NCBI RefSeq assembly: GCF_008386575.1
Contig: NZ_VUOA01000003.1
Coordinates: 1 to 54,379, forward strand
Direction of reading: 5' to 3'
Length of the DNA: 54,379 nt
From: Salinarimonas soli
GTDB lineage: Bacteria; Pseudomonadota; Alphaproteobacteria; Rhizobiales; Beijerinckiaceae
Part shown: one piece after another, positions 15,994 through 25,012 of the stretch
How positions within the stretch are numbered: the first letter of the stretch is position 1
Layout: every line of letters starts with the position of its first letter
The notes under the pieces: generated by a model
Seen by the model: the letters and a program-made list of their open reading frames with translations, nothing else
What the model was told of the DNA's origin: nothing
The model's database searches: none
Translations under genes and position numbers: made by a program

Positions 15994-17481
15994 ATGGGCC
16001 TTCGCATCGCCGTCGGCGGCTTCCTGCACGAGACCAACACCTTCGTGGCGCGCCCGACCGCCTGGCGGGACTTCGTGGAGGCGGGCCCCTGGCCGACGGT
16101 CACCCGCGGCGAGGCGATCCCCGACACCTTCCGGGGCCTCAATCTCGGGATCTCGCACGTGATCGCGGCGGCGCAAGCCGCGGGGCACGAGGTGGTGCCG
16201 CTCGCCTGGGGCTGCGCCATGCCCGGCGGGCGCGTCGAGGACGAGGCGTTCGACCGGATGAGCGCCTGGCTCGCCGAGGATCTGGCCCGGGCCCGGGCGG
16301 ACGTCGTCTACCTGGAGCTCCACGGCGCCATGGTGACGCAGAGCCACGACGACGGCGAGGGCGAGCTCCTGCGGCGGATGCGGGCGGTGGTGGGGGAAGG
16401 CGTGCCGATCCTCGTCTCCCTCGATCTCCACGGCAACATCTCGCCCGCCATGGTGGGCCTCGCCGACTTCGCCTCGTCTTACCGCACCTATCCCCACATC
16501 GACTGGGGCGCCGCGGGCGGGCGGTGCATGGCCTGGCTCGACCGGGTGCTGGCCTGGGGCGGCCGTCCGGCCCGCGCCACCCGCCAGGCACCCTATCTCG
16601 TCCCCGTCACCACGGGCTGCACCCTCACGGAGCCCTCAGGGGGGCTCTACCGGGCGCTCGAGGCCATTGAGGCCGAGACGGGGGTGCATCTGTCCCTGAA
16701 CATGGGCTTCCCGCCCGCCGACATCCCCGACGTCGGCCCGACCGTCCTCGCCTACGGGGCCGACCAGGCCTCCGTCGATGCCGCCGCCGACCGGCTCTTC
16801 GGGCTCCTGCTCGCGGCCGAGGGCGATTTCGCGGCCCACCGGCCCCTGCCGGCGGAGGAGGCGGTGGCGGAGGCGATGCGCATCGCGGCCTCGGGCGCCC
16901 GCCGCCCAGTGGTGCTCGCCGACACCCAGGACAATCCCGGCGCAGGCGCGCCCTCCAGCACCACGGGCCTCATCCGCGAGCTCCTGCGCCAGGGCGCCGA
17001 GCGCGCGGTTTTGGGCATCGTCCACGATCCTCTCGCCGCGCGCCTTGCCCACGAGGCGGGCCCGGGCGGCACGGTGGACCGGCTCGGCGGGGGCGGGGAG
17101 GGGCCCGGGCAGGAGCCCGTCGCGGGACCCTGGACGGTCGCGGCGCTCTCGAAGGGCCGCTTTCGCGGCACCTCGCCCATGCTGCGCGCCGCCGAGACCG
17201 AGATGGGGCCGACGGCGCTCCTGCGGCGGGACGGGGTCGAGGTGCTCGTCGCCACCATCCGCCAGCAGCCGATCCACCGGGAGGTCTTCACGCATCTGGG
17301 GGTGGATCTCGGCTCCCGCGCCATCGTGGCCCTCAAGAGCTCGGCGCATTTCCGCTCCGGCTATCAGGAGATCGCCGAGCGGGTGATCGTGACGCTGAGC
17401 CCCGGGGTGAACCCGGAGGATCCCGCAAGCTTCCCCTTCACGAAGGCCCGGCCGGGCCTTCGCCTGCGACCGGGGGGCTGA
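15994..17481 (+). CDS. M81 family metallopeptidase (MlrC-like)
   Basis: The 495-residue protein has the two-domain plan of MlrC (microcystinase C) proteins. The N-terminal M81 domain begins RIAVGGFLHETNTF with the metal-site HETN at residues 12-15. It continues with VVYLELHGAMVT and LVSLDLHGNISPAM (about residue 145). The C-terminal domain has VVLADTQDNPGAGAPSSTTG. MlrC cleaves small linear peptides after microcystin opening, but most family members in rhizobia have no known substrate. GGAGAG precedes the ATG. A SixA-like gene begins five bases after its stop. Confidence 0.88.
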   Translation: MGLRIAVGGFLHETNTFVARPTAWRDFVEAGPWPTVTRGEAIPDTFRGLNLGISHVIAAAQAAGHEVVPLAWGCAMPGGRVEDEAFDRMSAWLAEDLARARADVVYLELHGAMVTQSHDDGEGELLRRMRAVVGEGVPILVSLDLHGNISPAMVGLADFASSYRTYPHIDWGAAGGRCMAWLDRVLAWGGRPARATRQAPYLVPVTTGCTLTEPSGGLYRALEAIEAETGVHLSLNMGFPPADIPDVGPTVLAYGADQASVDAAADRLFGLLLAAEGDFAAHRPLPAEEAVAEAMRIAASGARRPVVLADTQDNPGAGAPSSTTGLIRELLRQGAERAVLGIVHDPLAARLAHEAGPGGTVDRLGGGGEGPGQEPVAGPWTVAALSKGRFRGTSPMLRAAETEMGPTALLRRDGVEVLVATIRQQPIHREVFTHLGVDLGSRAIVALKSSAHFRSGYQEIAERVIVTLSPGVNPEDPASFPFTKARPGLRLRPGG

Positions 17482-17486
17482 CCGCC

Positions 17487-18014
17487 ATGCGCCGCCTGAT
17501 GCTGCTCCGTCACGCGAAATCCGATTGGCCCGCCGGCATGCCCGATCTCGACCGGCCCCTCGCCCAGCGTGGTATGGAGGCCGCGCCCCGGATGGGCTGC
17601 TACATGGCCGAGGAGGGCCTCCTGCCGGATCTCGCCCTCGTCTCCCCGGCCCGGCGCACCGACCAGACCTGGGACCTCGTGGCGCCCGCGCTGGGAATGG
17701 TCGAGGTGCGGGTGGAGAACCGCATCTACGAGGCGTCGCCCGAGCGCCTCCTGGAGGTGATCCGGGAGGTGGGCGACGGGGTGCGGGGCCTTCTTCTCGT
17801 CGGCCACAATCCCGGCACGCAGGATCTCGCCGCCCACCTCGTGGGGCACGGCGACCGCTACGCCTTCGCCCGCATGAGCCAGAAATATCCCACGGCCGGC
17901 CTCGCCGTGATCGACTTCCCCGCCGAGACCTGGGCCGAGGTCGACTTCCGGGGCGGACGCCTCGACCGCTTCGTGACCCCCAAGGTCATCGGGGCGGGCG
18001 AGGACGAGCTCTGA
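17487..18014 (+). CDS. SixA-like histidine phosphatase
   Basis: This 175-residue protein belongs to the histidine phosphatase superfamily. The phosphorylated His is in MLLRHAKSDW (R8 H9), the second conserved Arg is in SPARRTDQT, and the catalytic C-terminal His is in LLVGHNPGTQD. It resembles SixA, which removes phosphate from phosphohistidine domains, but several small-molecule phosphatases look alike. It starts five bases after the M81 peptidase stop and is probably co-transcribed with it. The link between the two functions is unknown. Confidence 0.86.
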   Translation: MRRLMLLRHAKSDWPAGMPDLDRPLAQRGMEAAPRMGCYMAEEGLLPDLALVSPARRTDQTWDLVAPALGMVEVRVENRIYEASPERLLEVIREVGDGVRGLLLVGHNPGTQDLAAHLVGHGDRYAFARMSQKYPTAGLAVIDFPAETWAEVDFRGGRLDRFVTPKVIGAGEDEL

Positions 18015-18094
18015 GGCGGGGCGTGTCGAGGCCGTCTTAAAGCCTGCAGGCGGGAGGGCGGAACCCGCGCCGCCCGCCCGGGCGTTCCCCCTTC

Positions 18095-18793
18095 ATGCGC
18101 CTCCATCCCCGCCATTCCTGGACCGTGACCCCCGAGGAGGCCGTGGCGATCCAGAAGCGGCTGCGGGCCGAGATCGTCTCGCAGCCCCTCGATCTCGACG
18201 CGGTGCGCCTGGTGGCGGGCGTGGACGTGAGCGTGAAGGAGAACGAGTCGCAGGCCGCCGTGGTGGTTGCGACCTATCCGGGCTTCGAGCCCGTCGAGAC
18301 GGTGCTGGCGCGGGCGCCGACCCCGTTTCCTTACGTGCCGGGCCTGCTGAGCTTCCGTGAGGGGCCCGTCCTGGAGGAGGCCTTCGCGAGGCTTCAATCC
18401 GAGCCCGACGTCTTCCTCGTCGACGGCATGGGGACGGCCCATCCCCGGCGCATGGGAATCGCCTGCCATATGGGCCTGTGGCTGGAGCGGCCCACCATCG
18501 GGTGCGGCAAGACGCTCCTCGTGGGGCGCTTCTCGGATCTGCCCGAGGAGCGGGGCGCACACGTGCCGCTCGTCCACCGGGGCGAGACCATCGGCGCGGC
18601 CGTGCGCACCCGGGCGCGCACCAACCCGATGTTCATCTCGCCCGGCCACCTCGCCGACATCCCCAGCGCCGTCGAGATGGTGATGCGCTGCAGCCCCAAA
18701 TGGCGCCTGCCCGAGCCGATCCGCCTCGCCCACAAGGCGGCGGGCGCCTTCGTGCCCGGCGGCCAGGCCTCTTCCCCCGCGCCGTCCTCCTGA
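18095..18793 (+). CDS. nfi: Endonuclease V (deoxyinosine 3' endonuclease)
   Basis: This 232-residue enzyme nicks DNA one base past deoxyinosine, starting alternative excision repair of deaminated adenine. The metal ligands are all present: D44 in AGVDVSV, E89 in LLSFRE and D110 in FLVDGMG. The strand-separating wedge PYVPG (from residue 79) and AHPRRMGIACHMGL are also typical. These positions match Thermotoga endonuclease V (D43, E89, D110) almost exactly. The C-terminal tail is short and disordered. It stands alone between the SixA-like gene and an SDR gene. Confidence 0.95.
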   Translation: MRLHPRHSWTVTPEEAVAIQKRLRAEIVSQPLDLDAVRLVAGVDVSVKENESQAAVVVATYPGFEPVETVLARAPTPFPYVPGLLSFREGPVLEEAFARLQSEPDVFLVDGMGTAHPRRMGIACHMGLWLERPTIGCGKTLLVGRFSDLPEERGAHVPLVHRGETIGAAVRTRARTNPMFISPGHLADIPSAVEMVMRCSPKWRLPEPIRLAHKAAGAFVPGGQASSPAPSS

Positions 18794-18824
18794 TACAAAG
18801 GCCGCAACAACCCCGGGAGGAACC

Positions 18825-19676
18825 ATGTCGCTTGCAGGCAAGACGCTCTTCATCACCGGCGCCTCGCGCGGGATCGGCCTCGCCATCGGGCTTCGGGCCG
18901 CGCGGGAGGGCGCGAACGTCGTCATCGCGGCGAAGACCGCCGAGCCGCATCCGAAGCTGCCCGGCACGATCTATTCCGCGGCCGAGGAGATCGAGGCCGC
19001 CGGCGGGAAGGCGCTGCCGCTCCTCGTGGACGTGCGCGACGAGGAGGCCGTGAAGGGCGCGATCGCCAAGGCGGTGGACACCTTCGGCGGCCTCGACATC
19101 GTCGTGAACAACGCCAGCGCGATCAACCTCGCGCCCACCTCCATCATGGACATGAAGCGCTTCGATCTGATGCACCAGATCAACACGCGCGGCACCTTCA
19201 TGGTGTCGAAATACGCCATCCCCCACCTGGAGAAGGCGCAAAACCCCCATATCCTGATGATGTCGCCGCCCCTCGACATGAAGGAGAAGTGGTTCGCGCC
19301 GCACCTGGCCTATTCCCTCGCCAAGTACGGCATGTCCTTGTGCGTGCTGGGGCTCGCGGGCGAGCTGCGGCCCAAGGGCATCGCGGTGAACGCCCTGTGG
19401 CCCCGCACCACCATCGCGACGAGCGCGGTGAAGAACCTGCTCGGCGGCGACCAGATCGTCCAGGCGAGCCGGATCCCTGAGATCCTCGCCGACGCCGCCG
19501 CCATGATCTTCGCCAAGCCCGCCCGGGAGTTCACGGGCCAGTTCATCATCGACGACACGTTCATGGCGGGCGAGGGCGTGACGGATTTCGCGCGCTACCG
19601 CGTCGACCCGAACGGCCCCCTGATGCCCGATTTCTTCGTGCCCGAGGACTCGCAGGCGCCGGCAGGGGCGGTCTGA
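18825..19676 (+). CDS. HSDL2-like short-chain dehydrogenase
   Basis: The 283-residue enzyme is a short-chain dehydrogenase/reductase with cofactor motif TGASRGIG (11-18), NNAS (about 95-98) and the catalytic S147, Y163 and K167 (YSLAK). The insert after beta-2 (TAEPHPKLPGTIYSAAEEIE), the SPP motif at the catalytic serine and the end MPDFF are typical of the HSDL2-like or 'SDR family oxidoreductase' group, related to the dehydrogenase domain of human HSDL2. The substrate is unknown, perhaps a fatty acyl derivative. Four bases separate it from corA, so they are probably one transcript. Confidence 0.88.
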   Translation: MSLAGKTLFITGASRGIGLAIGLRAAREGANVVIAAKTAEPHPKLPGTIYSAAEEIEAAGGKALPLLVDVRDEEAVKGAIAKAVDTFGGLDIVVNNASAINLAPTSIMDMKRFDLMHQINTRGTFMVSKYAIPHLEKAQNPHILMMSPPLDMKEKWFAPHLAYSLAKYGMSLCVLGLAGELRPKGIAVNALWPRTTIATSAVKNLLGGDQIVQASRIPEILADAAAMIFAKPAREFTGQFIIDDTFMAGEGVTDFARYRVDPNGPLMPDFFVPEDSQAPAGAV

Positions 19677-19680
19677 CCCC

Positions 19681-20658
19681 GTGATCCTCGTCCTGACCTC
19701 CATCGGTCCCGCCGGGATGGAGCGCCGCGCGCTCCCGGCGTCCGAGCCCATTCCCGCCGACGTGCTCTGGCTCGACCTCATCGAGCCGAGCCGGGAGGAG
19801 GACCGCAAGGTCGAGACCTTCCTCGGCATCTCGATTCCGACCCGGGAGGAGATGCTCGACATCGAGCCCTCCGAGATTATGTATGCCGAGGACGGGGCGC
19901 GCTACATGACGGCTCGCCTGGTCTGCCGGGCCGACACGGACGACCCCGTGCTCACGGGGGTCACCTTCATCCTGAAGGACAGCCATCTCGTCACGGTGCG
20001 CTACGACGAGCCCAAAGCCTTCGGCATGTTCGCGCAGCGGGCGAGCCGGCCCGGCGGATGCGGCGTCACGGCGGAAGCCATCCTGGCGGGTCTCGTCGAC
20101 ACGGTGATCGACCGGGCGGCAGACGTCCTCCAGATCACGGCCGAGCGCATCGACCGGCTCTCCAGCGAGATCTTCAACCAGGCGAAGCCCGGCCGCAAGA
20201 AGACGGAGTTCCGCGACACGCTGCGCGCGCTCGGGCGCTTCGGCGACCTGATCTCGAAGCAGCGCGAGAGCCTCGTCTCCATCGAGCGCGTGCTGCTCTT
20301 CCTCACCGCGAGCTACCGCGCCGCGCGGGTGCCCGCGGATTTGCGCGAGAACGTGCGCACCACCCTGCGCGACCTCCAGTCCCTGGAGGAGCACGCCACG
20401 TTCCAGTCGAGCAAGATCCAGTTCCTGCTGGAGGCGACGCTGGGCCTCGTGAACCTCGAGCAGAACAACATCATCAAGCTGTTCTCGGTGGTGTCGGTGG
20501 TGTTCATGCCGCCCACCCTCATCGCCTCGATCTACGGCATGAACTTCAAGCACATGCCCGAGCTCGACTGGACCTTCGGCTACCCGATGGCGCTCGTCCT
20601 GATGGTCGTGGCGATGATCACGCCCTACCTGTTCTTCCGCTGGAAGGGGTGGCTTTGA
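19681..20658 (+). CDS. corA: CorA-type magnesium/cobalt transport protein
   Basis: This 325-residue CorA family channel has a large cytoplasmic alpha/beta N-terminal domain, a long helix (about residues 200-285) and two C-terminal membrane spans. The pore signature YGMNFKHMPELDW lies just after the first span, and the tail ends with a basic patch (FFRWKGWL). It starts with GTG at 19681, four bases after the SDR stop. CorA carries Mg2+ passively; zinc-transporting homologues (ZntB) share the motif, so selectivity is not certain. Confidence 0.92.
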   Translation: MILVLTSIGPAGMERRALPASEPIPADVLWLDLIEPSREEDRKVETFLGISIPTREEMLDIEPSEIMYAEDGARYMTARLVCRADTDDPVLTGVTFILKDSHLVTVRYDEPKAFGMFAQRASRPGGCGVTAEAILAGLVDTVIDRAADVLQITAERIDRLSSEIFNQAKPGRKKTEFRDTLRALGRFGDLISKQRESLVSIERVLLFLTASYRAARVPADLRENVRTTLRDLQSLEEHATFQSSKIQFLLEATLGLVNLEQNNIIKLFSVVSVVFMPPTLIASIYGMNFKHMPELDWTFGYPMALVLMVVAMITPYLFFRWKGWL

Positions 20659-20680
20659 GCGCGGGCCTAGGCTTGGCCGC

Positions 20681-21124
20681 TCAGCCCGCCCCGCGCCGGA
20701 GTAGGTCGAGCGTCCGCTCGTCCCGCTTCCCCGAATAGAAGCGCTCGATCGCCCGGCCGAACACGTCCTCGCTCCCCCCGGCCGCCGCCTCGAACAGCGT
20801 CATGGAGGAGCGGAACTTGAGATCGTCGGGGGAGCCGAGGATGTCGTGCGCGGAGCGGCCCTCCACGGCGAGCATGGTCCTCGTGCAGGCGACGAGCCGC
20901 GGCCCGAGCACGGGATGGGCGAGGTAGGCCCGCGCTTCCGCGATCGACGCGACGCCGTAGCGCTCGGCCATGGGCGAGTGCCCGAGGCCCCGCAGCTGCG
21001 GGAAGACGAACCACATCCAGTGACCGCGCTTGCGACCGGCCGTCAGCTCGGCGAGCGCGCCCGCATAGGCCGGCGCCTGGGCGGTCACGAAGCGGTCGAG
21101 GTCGAAGGCGTCCGTGTCGGTCAT
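20681..21124 (-). CDS. DUF1810 family protein
   Basis: This 147-residue soluble protein matches the DUF1810 ('calpastatin') family. It has DLDRFVTAQAPAYAGALAEL, the core RGHWMWFVFPQLRGLGHS, YGVASIAEARAYLAHPVLGP and the end KFRSSMTLFE with FGRAIERFYSGKRDERTL. No biochemical function is established; the 'calpastatin' label is historical. ATG 21124 is preferred over a 15-codon extension that lacks family sequence. It converges on corA with a 22-base gap. Confidence 0.9.
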   Translation of the reverse strand: MTDTDAFDLDRFVTAQAPAYAGALAELTAGRKRGHWMWFVFPQLRGLGHSPMAERYGVASIAEARAYLAHPVLGPRLVACTRTMLAVEGRSAHDILGSPDDLKFRSSMTLFEAAAGGSEDVFGRAIERFYSGKRDERTLDLLRRGAG

Positions 21125-21178
21125 GGCGTCGGTCCCGGTCCAGGCGAAAGTAACCCGCCGGGGTCGCACCCGGATCCG

Positions 21179-21703
21179 TCAGTCGCCGCTACCCGCGCGC
21201 TCGATCAGGCGGTCGATCACCGTCTGGGCCTCCTCGATCTCGCCCTCGTGGGCGAGATCCGCGCCGCCCGAGGCGAGGAAGGCGCCCGCCCGGCCGACGA
21301 GGCGGCGGAGCGCCGGCGCCGTGACTACGGCGACGATCGCGGCGTCCTCCGCCTCGCAAGGAGGCTGGAGCGCCAGCACGGCGGTGCGCACCAGGCGGTT
21401 CATGGCCCCCGTGAGCTCCTCGAAGCCGGCGCGGGCGGCGGGGTCGAGCGCGTCGTAGGCGGCGATGGCCGCTCCCGCCCGGCGCAGGCGCGAGGCCTCG
21501 AAATGCGCCCGGTAGCCCACCGGCCGCCAGGCCGCGAGATCGGCCGCGATGCCGGGATCGGCCGCCGCGAGCTCGATCAGCATCAGGGCTTCGCTGAAAT
21601 GGTTGAGGTAGTCGTTCGACAGCCCGGCCGGCATCGCCTCGTCGTCGCGCGGCGGGGGCGCGGCGGAGGGCGGCTCGGCGGGACACGTCGCGGGCGGGTG
21701 CAT
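21179..21703 (-). CDS. Hypothetical helical protein
   Basis: The 174-residue protein has a proline-rich N-terminal 25 residues, then a mostly helical, acidic body beginning PAGLSNDYLNHFSEALMLIE. I recognise the pattern as a hypothetical protein recurring in rhizobia but know no function for it. It has no signal peptide or membrane span. The start is uncertain: ATG 21703 is used here; ATG 21634 would begin at the conserved body, and a further in-frame ATG lies at 21730. It is divergent from the SRAP gene. Confidence 0.6.
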   Translation of the reverse strand: MHPPATCPAEPPSAAPPPRDDEAMPAGLSNDYLNHFSEALMLIELAAADPGIAADLAAWRPVGYRAHFEASRLRRAGAAIAAYDALDPAARAGFEELTGAMNRLVRTAVLALQPPCEAEDAAIVAVVTAPALRRLVGRAGAFLASGGADLAHEGEIEEAQTVIDRLIERAGSGD

Positions 21704-21816
21704 CGCACCATGTGAGACCGGATCCGCCAATAAACCGTTGACGATCCGCCCTGCGGAACGCGTGCCCTTGCGCCAGGGCGGGGCAGTCGGTTTCCCTGCG
21801 GAGCGGAGGACGGACC

Positions 21817-22572
21817 ATGTGCGGACGTTTCGCGATCACCCTCGCGCCCGAGACCTTCCGGGAAGCCTACGGCTATGACGAGCGGCCGAACTTCCCCCCG
21901 CGCTACAACGTGGCGCCCACCCAGCCCATCGCCCTGGTGCACGGGGCGGGCGGGGCGCGGCACTTCCGGCTCGCGCGCTGGGGCTTCCTGCCGGGCTGGG
22001 TGAAGGACCCGAAGTCCTTCCCCCTCGTCATCAACGCCCGCGGCGAGACGCTGCTCGAGAAGCCCACCTTCCGCGCAGCCCTCAAGCGCCGCCGCTGCAT
22101 CGTGCTCGCCGACGGGTTCTACGAGTGGCGCCGGGAGGGCAAGGCCAAGGCGCCATTCCTCATCCGCCGCACGAGCCGGGGACCTCTGCATCTCGCCGGC
22201 CTGTGGGAGACCTACAGCGATCCGCAGGGCGGCGAGATCGACACCGCCGCCATCGTGACCACCGACGCCAACGGCCTCATGAGCGCGGTCCACGACCGCA
22301 TGCCCGCGATCCTCGACGCCGCCGGGATCGCGCCCTGGCTCGACGTGGACGGGGTGGACGACCGTCAGGCCATGGCGCTGGTGCATCCCTGCCCCGACGG
22401 CTGGCTCGACCTCACCCCCGTGAGCCCGCGGGTCAATGACGTGCGCAACGACGATCCCGGCGTCCAGGAGCCCCTGGCCCAGCCCGCCCCGCGCCCCGTC
22501 CCCGAACCCAGCCGCACCCGCCCGGGCGCGCCCCGCTCCAGCGACGAGGACGAGCAGGGGGCACTCTTCTAG
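21817..22572 (+). CDS. SRAP domain protein (YedK/HMCES family)
   Basis: The 251-residue protein is an SOS-response-associated peptidase. It forms a covalent link to abasic sites in single-stranded DNA through its N-terminal cysteine, shielding them. All key residues are present: C2 (MCGRF), N73 and R75 in INARGETL, E103 in FYEWRREG and H159 in SAVHDRMP. These correspond to C2, N75, E105 and H160 of E. coli YedK. The C-terminal 35 residues are Pro/Arg-rich and disordered. I found no clear alphaproteobacterial LexA box (GAAC-N7-GTTC) upstream. Confidence 0.94.
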   Translation: MCGRFAITLAPETFREAYGYDERPNFPPRYNVAPTQPIALVHGAGGARHFRLARWGFLPGWVKDPKSFPLVINARGETLLEKPTFRAALKRRRCIVLADGFYEWRREGKAKAPFLIRRTSRGPLHLAGLWETYSDPQGGEIDTAAIVTTDANGLMSAVHDRMPAILDAAGIAPWLDVDGVDDRQAMALVHPCPDGWLDLTPVSPRVNDVRNDDPGVQEPLAQPAPRPVPEPSRTRPGAPRSSDEDEQGALF

Positions 22573-22575
22573 CGC

Positions 22576-23322
22576 TCACCCCCTCCCCACGAAGGGCATC
22601 TTCGTCGCCATCACGGTCATGAACAGGATGTTGGCCTCCAGCGGCAGGCCCGCCATGTGGAGGATCGCGTCGCCGACGTGGCGGGCGTCCATGCGGGGCT
22701 CAGGGCGCATCGAGCCGTCGGCCTGGGGGACGCCCTCCGTCATGCGCTGGGTCATCTCGGTCGCGGCGTTGCCGATGTCGATCTGGCCGCAGGCGATGTC
22801 GTATTTGCGCCCGTCGAGCGCCGTGGCGCGGGTCAGCCCCGAGATGGCGTGCTTCGTCGCCGTGTAGGGGGCGGAGTTCGGGCGCGGGGCGTAGGCCGAG
22901 ACGGAGCCGTTGTTGATGATCCGCCCGCCCCGGGGCTCCTGGCGCTTCATCAGGCGGAAGGCGGCCTGCGTGCACAGGAAGGGTCCCGTGAGGTTCACGT
23001 CGACCACGGCTTGCCACTGCTCGACCGTGAGGTCCTCCAGCGGGATCGCGGGCGCCCCCATGCCGGCATTGTTGAACAGCACGTCGAGCCGGCCGAAGCG
23101 CCGCTCGATCGCTTGGAACAATGCGTCGACCGAGGCCGGATCGGCGACGTCGGTGGGTACCACGAGCGCCCGCTCGCCGGCGCCCGCCTCCCCGGCCGTG
23201 GCCTCCAGCGGCTCGCGCCGGCGGCCCGCGAGCGCCACGCTCCAGCCCGCCCCGAACAGGGCGAGCGCCGCCGCCTTGCCAACCCCCGTTCCCGCCCCCG
23301 TCACCAGCGCGATGCCTGCCAT
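22576..23322 (-). CDS. Short-chain dehydrogenase/reductase
   Basis: The 248-residue classical SDR has cofactor motif TGAGTGVG (8-15), the NNAG motif in [11 protein letters not shown], and the catalytic Ser-Tyr-Lys set in [21 protein letters not shown]. The aspartate in [12 protein letters not shown] points to adenine-ring binding. Substrate cannot be told. It ends four bases from the convergent SRAP gene. It is not closely related to the SDR at 18825. Confidence 0.88.
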   Translation of the reverse strand: MAGIALVTGAGTGVGKAAALALFGAGWSVALAGRRREPLEATAGEAGAGERALVVPTDVADPASVDALFQAIERRFGRLDVLFNNAGMGAPAIPLEDLTVEQWQAVVDVNLTGPFLCTQAAFRLMKRQEPRGGRIINNGSVSAYAPRPNSAPYTATKHAISGLTRATALDGRKYDIACGQIDIGNAATEMTQRMTEGVPQADGSMRPEPRMDARHVGDAILHMAGLPLEANILFMTVMATKMPFVGRG

Positions 23323-23472
23323 GCCGTCCTCCTATGAGCCGCGTCGTTCGCGACACCGTGGCCCGCCAGAGCGCGGCCGCGCAAGGGGCTCGGACGCCCG
23401 CACCGCCCGGGAACCACGCCACAGGCCCGTCGTTGGCTCCACCGTCGACAAGCCCCGGACGCGGAGGATGCC

Positions 23473-24969
23473 ATGAGAGTCGCCGATCTGATGACGCGGG
23501 ACGTGCGGGTGATCCAGCCCGAGCGCTCCATCCGGGACGCCGCGCGCCTCATGGACGACCTCAATGTCGGCGTGCTTCCCGTCTGCGACGGGCGCCGCCT
23601 CGTCGGCATGGTGACCGACCGCGACATCACCGTGCGGGCGACCGCGGCGGGCCTGGCCCCGGACGACACCCAGGTGCGCGAGGTGATGAGCCACGACGTG
23701 CGCTGGTGCTTCGCCGACGCCTCGGCGGAGGACGTGGCCCGCACCATGAGCGAGATGCAGATCCGCCGCCTGCCCGTGGTGGACCGGGAGCGACGCCTTG
23801 TCGGGATCGTAGCGCTCGGCGACTTGGCTGCCGACCACGCGCCCGGCGCCGACGAGGCCCTGCGGCGGATCTCGACGCCCGCCGCCCCCGACCGCTCGGG
23901 CACGCTCTCCCGCGCCCGCGCCGACCAGACGCGCGCCCGGCGGCCCTCGCCCCTCACCGAGGACGAGCGGCGCGAGCTGGAGCGGCGCATGCGCCGGCCC
24001 GAGCGGACCCGCGGCCTTGAGGAGCGTCCCGCCCCGCGTGGGGACGGCCGGCGGCGCGACCGCGACGCGGACGACGCGGCGCGCTTCAAGGACGATTTCG
24101 GCTTCGTCGGGCAGGGCTACGAGGAGTTCGGCTTCAGCCGCGACCAGGGCGACGACGACGGTGACGACGGCAACTTCGGCAACGACGTCGCCTACGACGA
24201 GGGCTCCCTGCAGGGCGATGTGGGCGGCATCGGCGCGGGCGGAGGGGCGCGCATGCGCGGCGGCTTCGGCGGCGAGGGCTATTCGGGCTACGGCGGCAAC
24301 GGTGGGGGAGGGGGCATCATCGGCGGTGATTTCGGCTCCTATCCCGACGGTTCGCCCCGCGAGCGAGGCCTCGGGGGCGCCGATTACGACCGGGGCATCC
24401 AGAGCGACCGGCGCGGCCTCCAGGCGGAGCGCCGGGGCGAGCGGGCGCTGTTTCGCGGCGGCGGCGGGCGCATCCCCGAGCTCGGCGACGAGAACCCGGG
24501 CCATCGCGGGCGGGGGCCCAAGGGCTACCAGCGCTCGGACGCGCGCCTTCGCGAGGACGTCAGCGACGTGCTGGCGGACGATCCCCATCTCGACGCCTCG
24601 ACCATCGAGGTGAGCGTGGAGAACGGCGAGGTCAGGCTTTCAGGGCGCGTCGCCTCGCGGGGCGACAAGCGCCACGCCGAGGATCTGGCCGAGAGCGTGC
24701 GCGGCGTGCGCCACGTGCAGAACGACATCCGGGTGCAATGGATGGCCGGCGGCGCGGGCGCGACCACCTTCGGCAACGCCACCTCCGACCTCTCCGACGA
24801 CGGCCGCGAGCCCGTCGACGTCGAGGGCGCGCCGCGCCCGGCGGGCACCTCGGCGGCAAGCGGCACCACGGGCACGAGCGGCGCCTCCGGCCGCTCGGGG
24901 CGCGGCGGCACCAAGCGCAACGCGGCCCTGCCCACGGGCCGGACGGACGACACGGATTCGACGCGGTAG
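23473..24969 (+). CDS. CBS-pair and BON domain fusion protein with glycine-rich linker
   Basis: This is a 498-residue, three-part protein. Residues 1-125 form a CBS pair (VADLMTRDVRVIQPERSIRD, then GMVTDRDI and GIVALGDLA), a usual adenosine-nucleotide sensor. Residues about 130-345 are low complexity: basic and acidic, then a Gly/Asp-rich run around 220-300. A segment GRGPKGYQRSDARLREDV then leads into a BON domain (about 353-422: IEVSVENGEVRLSGRVASR, ending GVRHVQNDIRV), usually envelope- or phospholipid-associated. The tail is Ser/Thr/Gly-rich. There is no signal peptide, so how a cytosolic sensor meets an envelope domain is unclear. CBS-BON proteins are known in bacteria; the long linker is the odd part. 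Confidence 0.85.
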   Translation: MRVADLMTRDVRVIQPERSIRDAARLMDDLNVGVLPVCDGRRLVGMVTDRDITVRATAAGLAPDDTQVREVMSHDVRWCFADASAEDVARTMSEMQIRRLPVVDRERRLVGIVALGDLAADHAPGADEALRRISTPAAPDRSGTLSRARADQTRARRPSPLTEDERRELERRMRRPERTRGLEERPAPRGDGRRRDRDADDAARFKDDFGFVGQGYEEFGFSRDQGDDDGDDGNFGNDVAYDEGSLQGDVGGIGAGGGARMRGGFGGEGYSGYGGNGGGGGIIGGDFGSYPDGSPRERGLGGADYDRGIQSDRRGLQAERRGERALFRGGGGRIPELGDENPGHRGRGPKGYQRSDARLREDVSDVLADDPHLDASTIEVSVENGEVRLSGRVASRGDKRHAEDLAESVRGVRHVQNDIRVQWMAGGAGATTFGNATSDLSDDGREPVDVEGAPRPAGTSAASGTTGTSGASGRSGRGGTKRNAALPTGRTDDTDSTR

Positions 24970-24971
24970 GG

Positions 24972-25010
24972 GGCGGACGCCCCTCTCCCCATGGGAGAGG
25001 GGCGTCCGCC
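24972..25010. terminator. Perfect 18-bp hairpin between convergent genes
   Basis: GGCGGACGCCCCTCTCCC (24972-24989) and its exact reverse complement (24993-25010) enclose a 3-base loop. It lies two bases past the CBS-BON stop and two bases before the stop of the convergent glycosylphosphotransferase, so it can serve both strands. No T-tract follows. Its inner part is the CCCCTCTCCC stem also seen at 9680-9702. Confidence 0.7.
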
Positions 25011-25012
25011 TC

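Noticed and set aside
20659-20680. Terminator between corA and the DUF1810 gene
   Set aside because: Only weak, interrupted GC pairing that runs into the coding ends; not distinguishable from background.
21731-21816. LexA box upstream of the SRAP gene
   Set aside because: One GAAC is present, but no GTTC seven bases on; the alphaproteobacterial LexA site is not met.
24180-24350. Tandem repeat or CRISPR-like array in the Gly-rich region of the CBS-BON gene
   Set aside because: Repetition reflects Gly/Asp codons in frame; there are no regular repeats and spacers.
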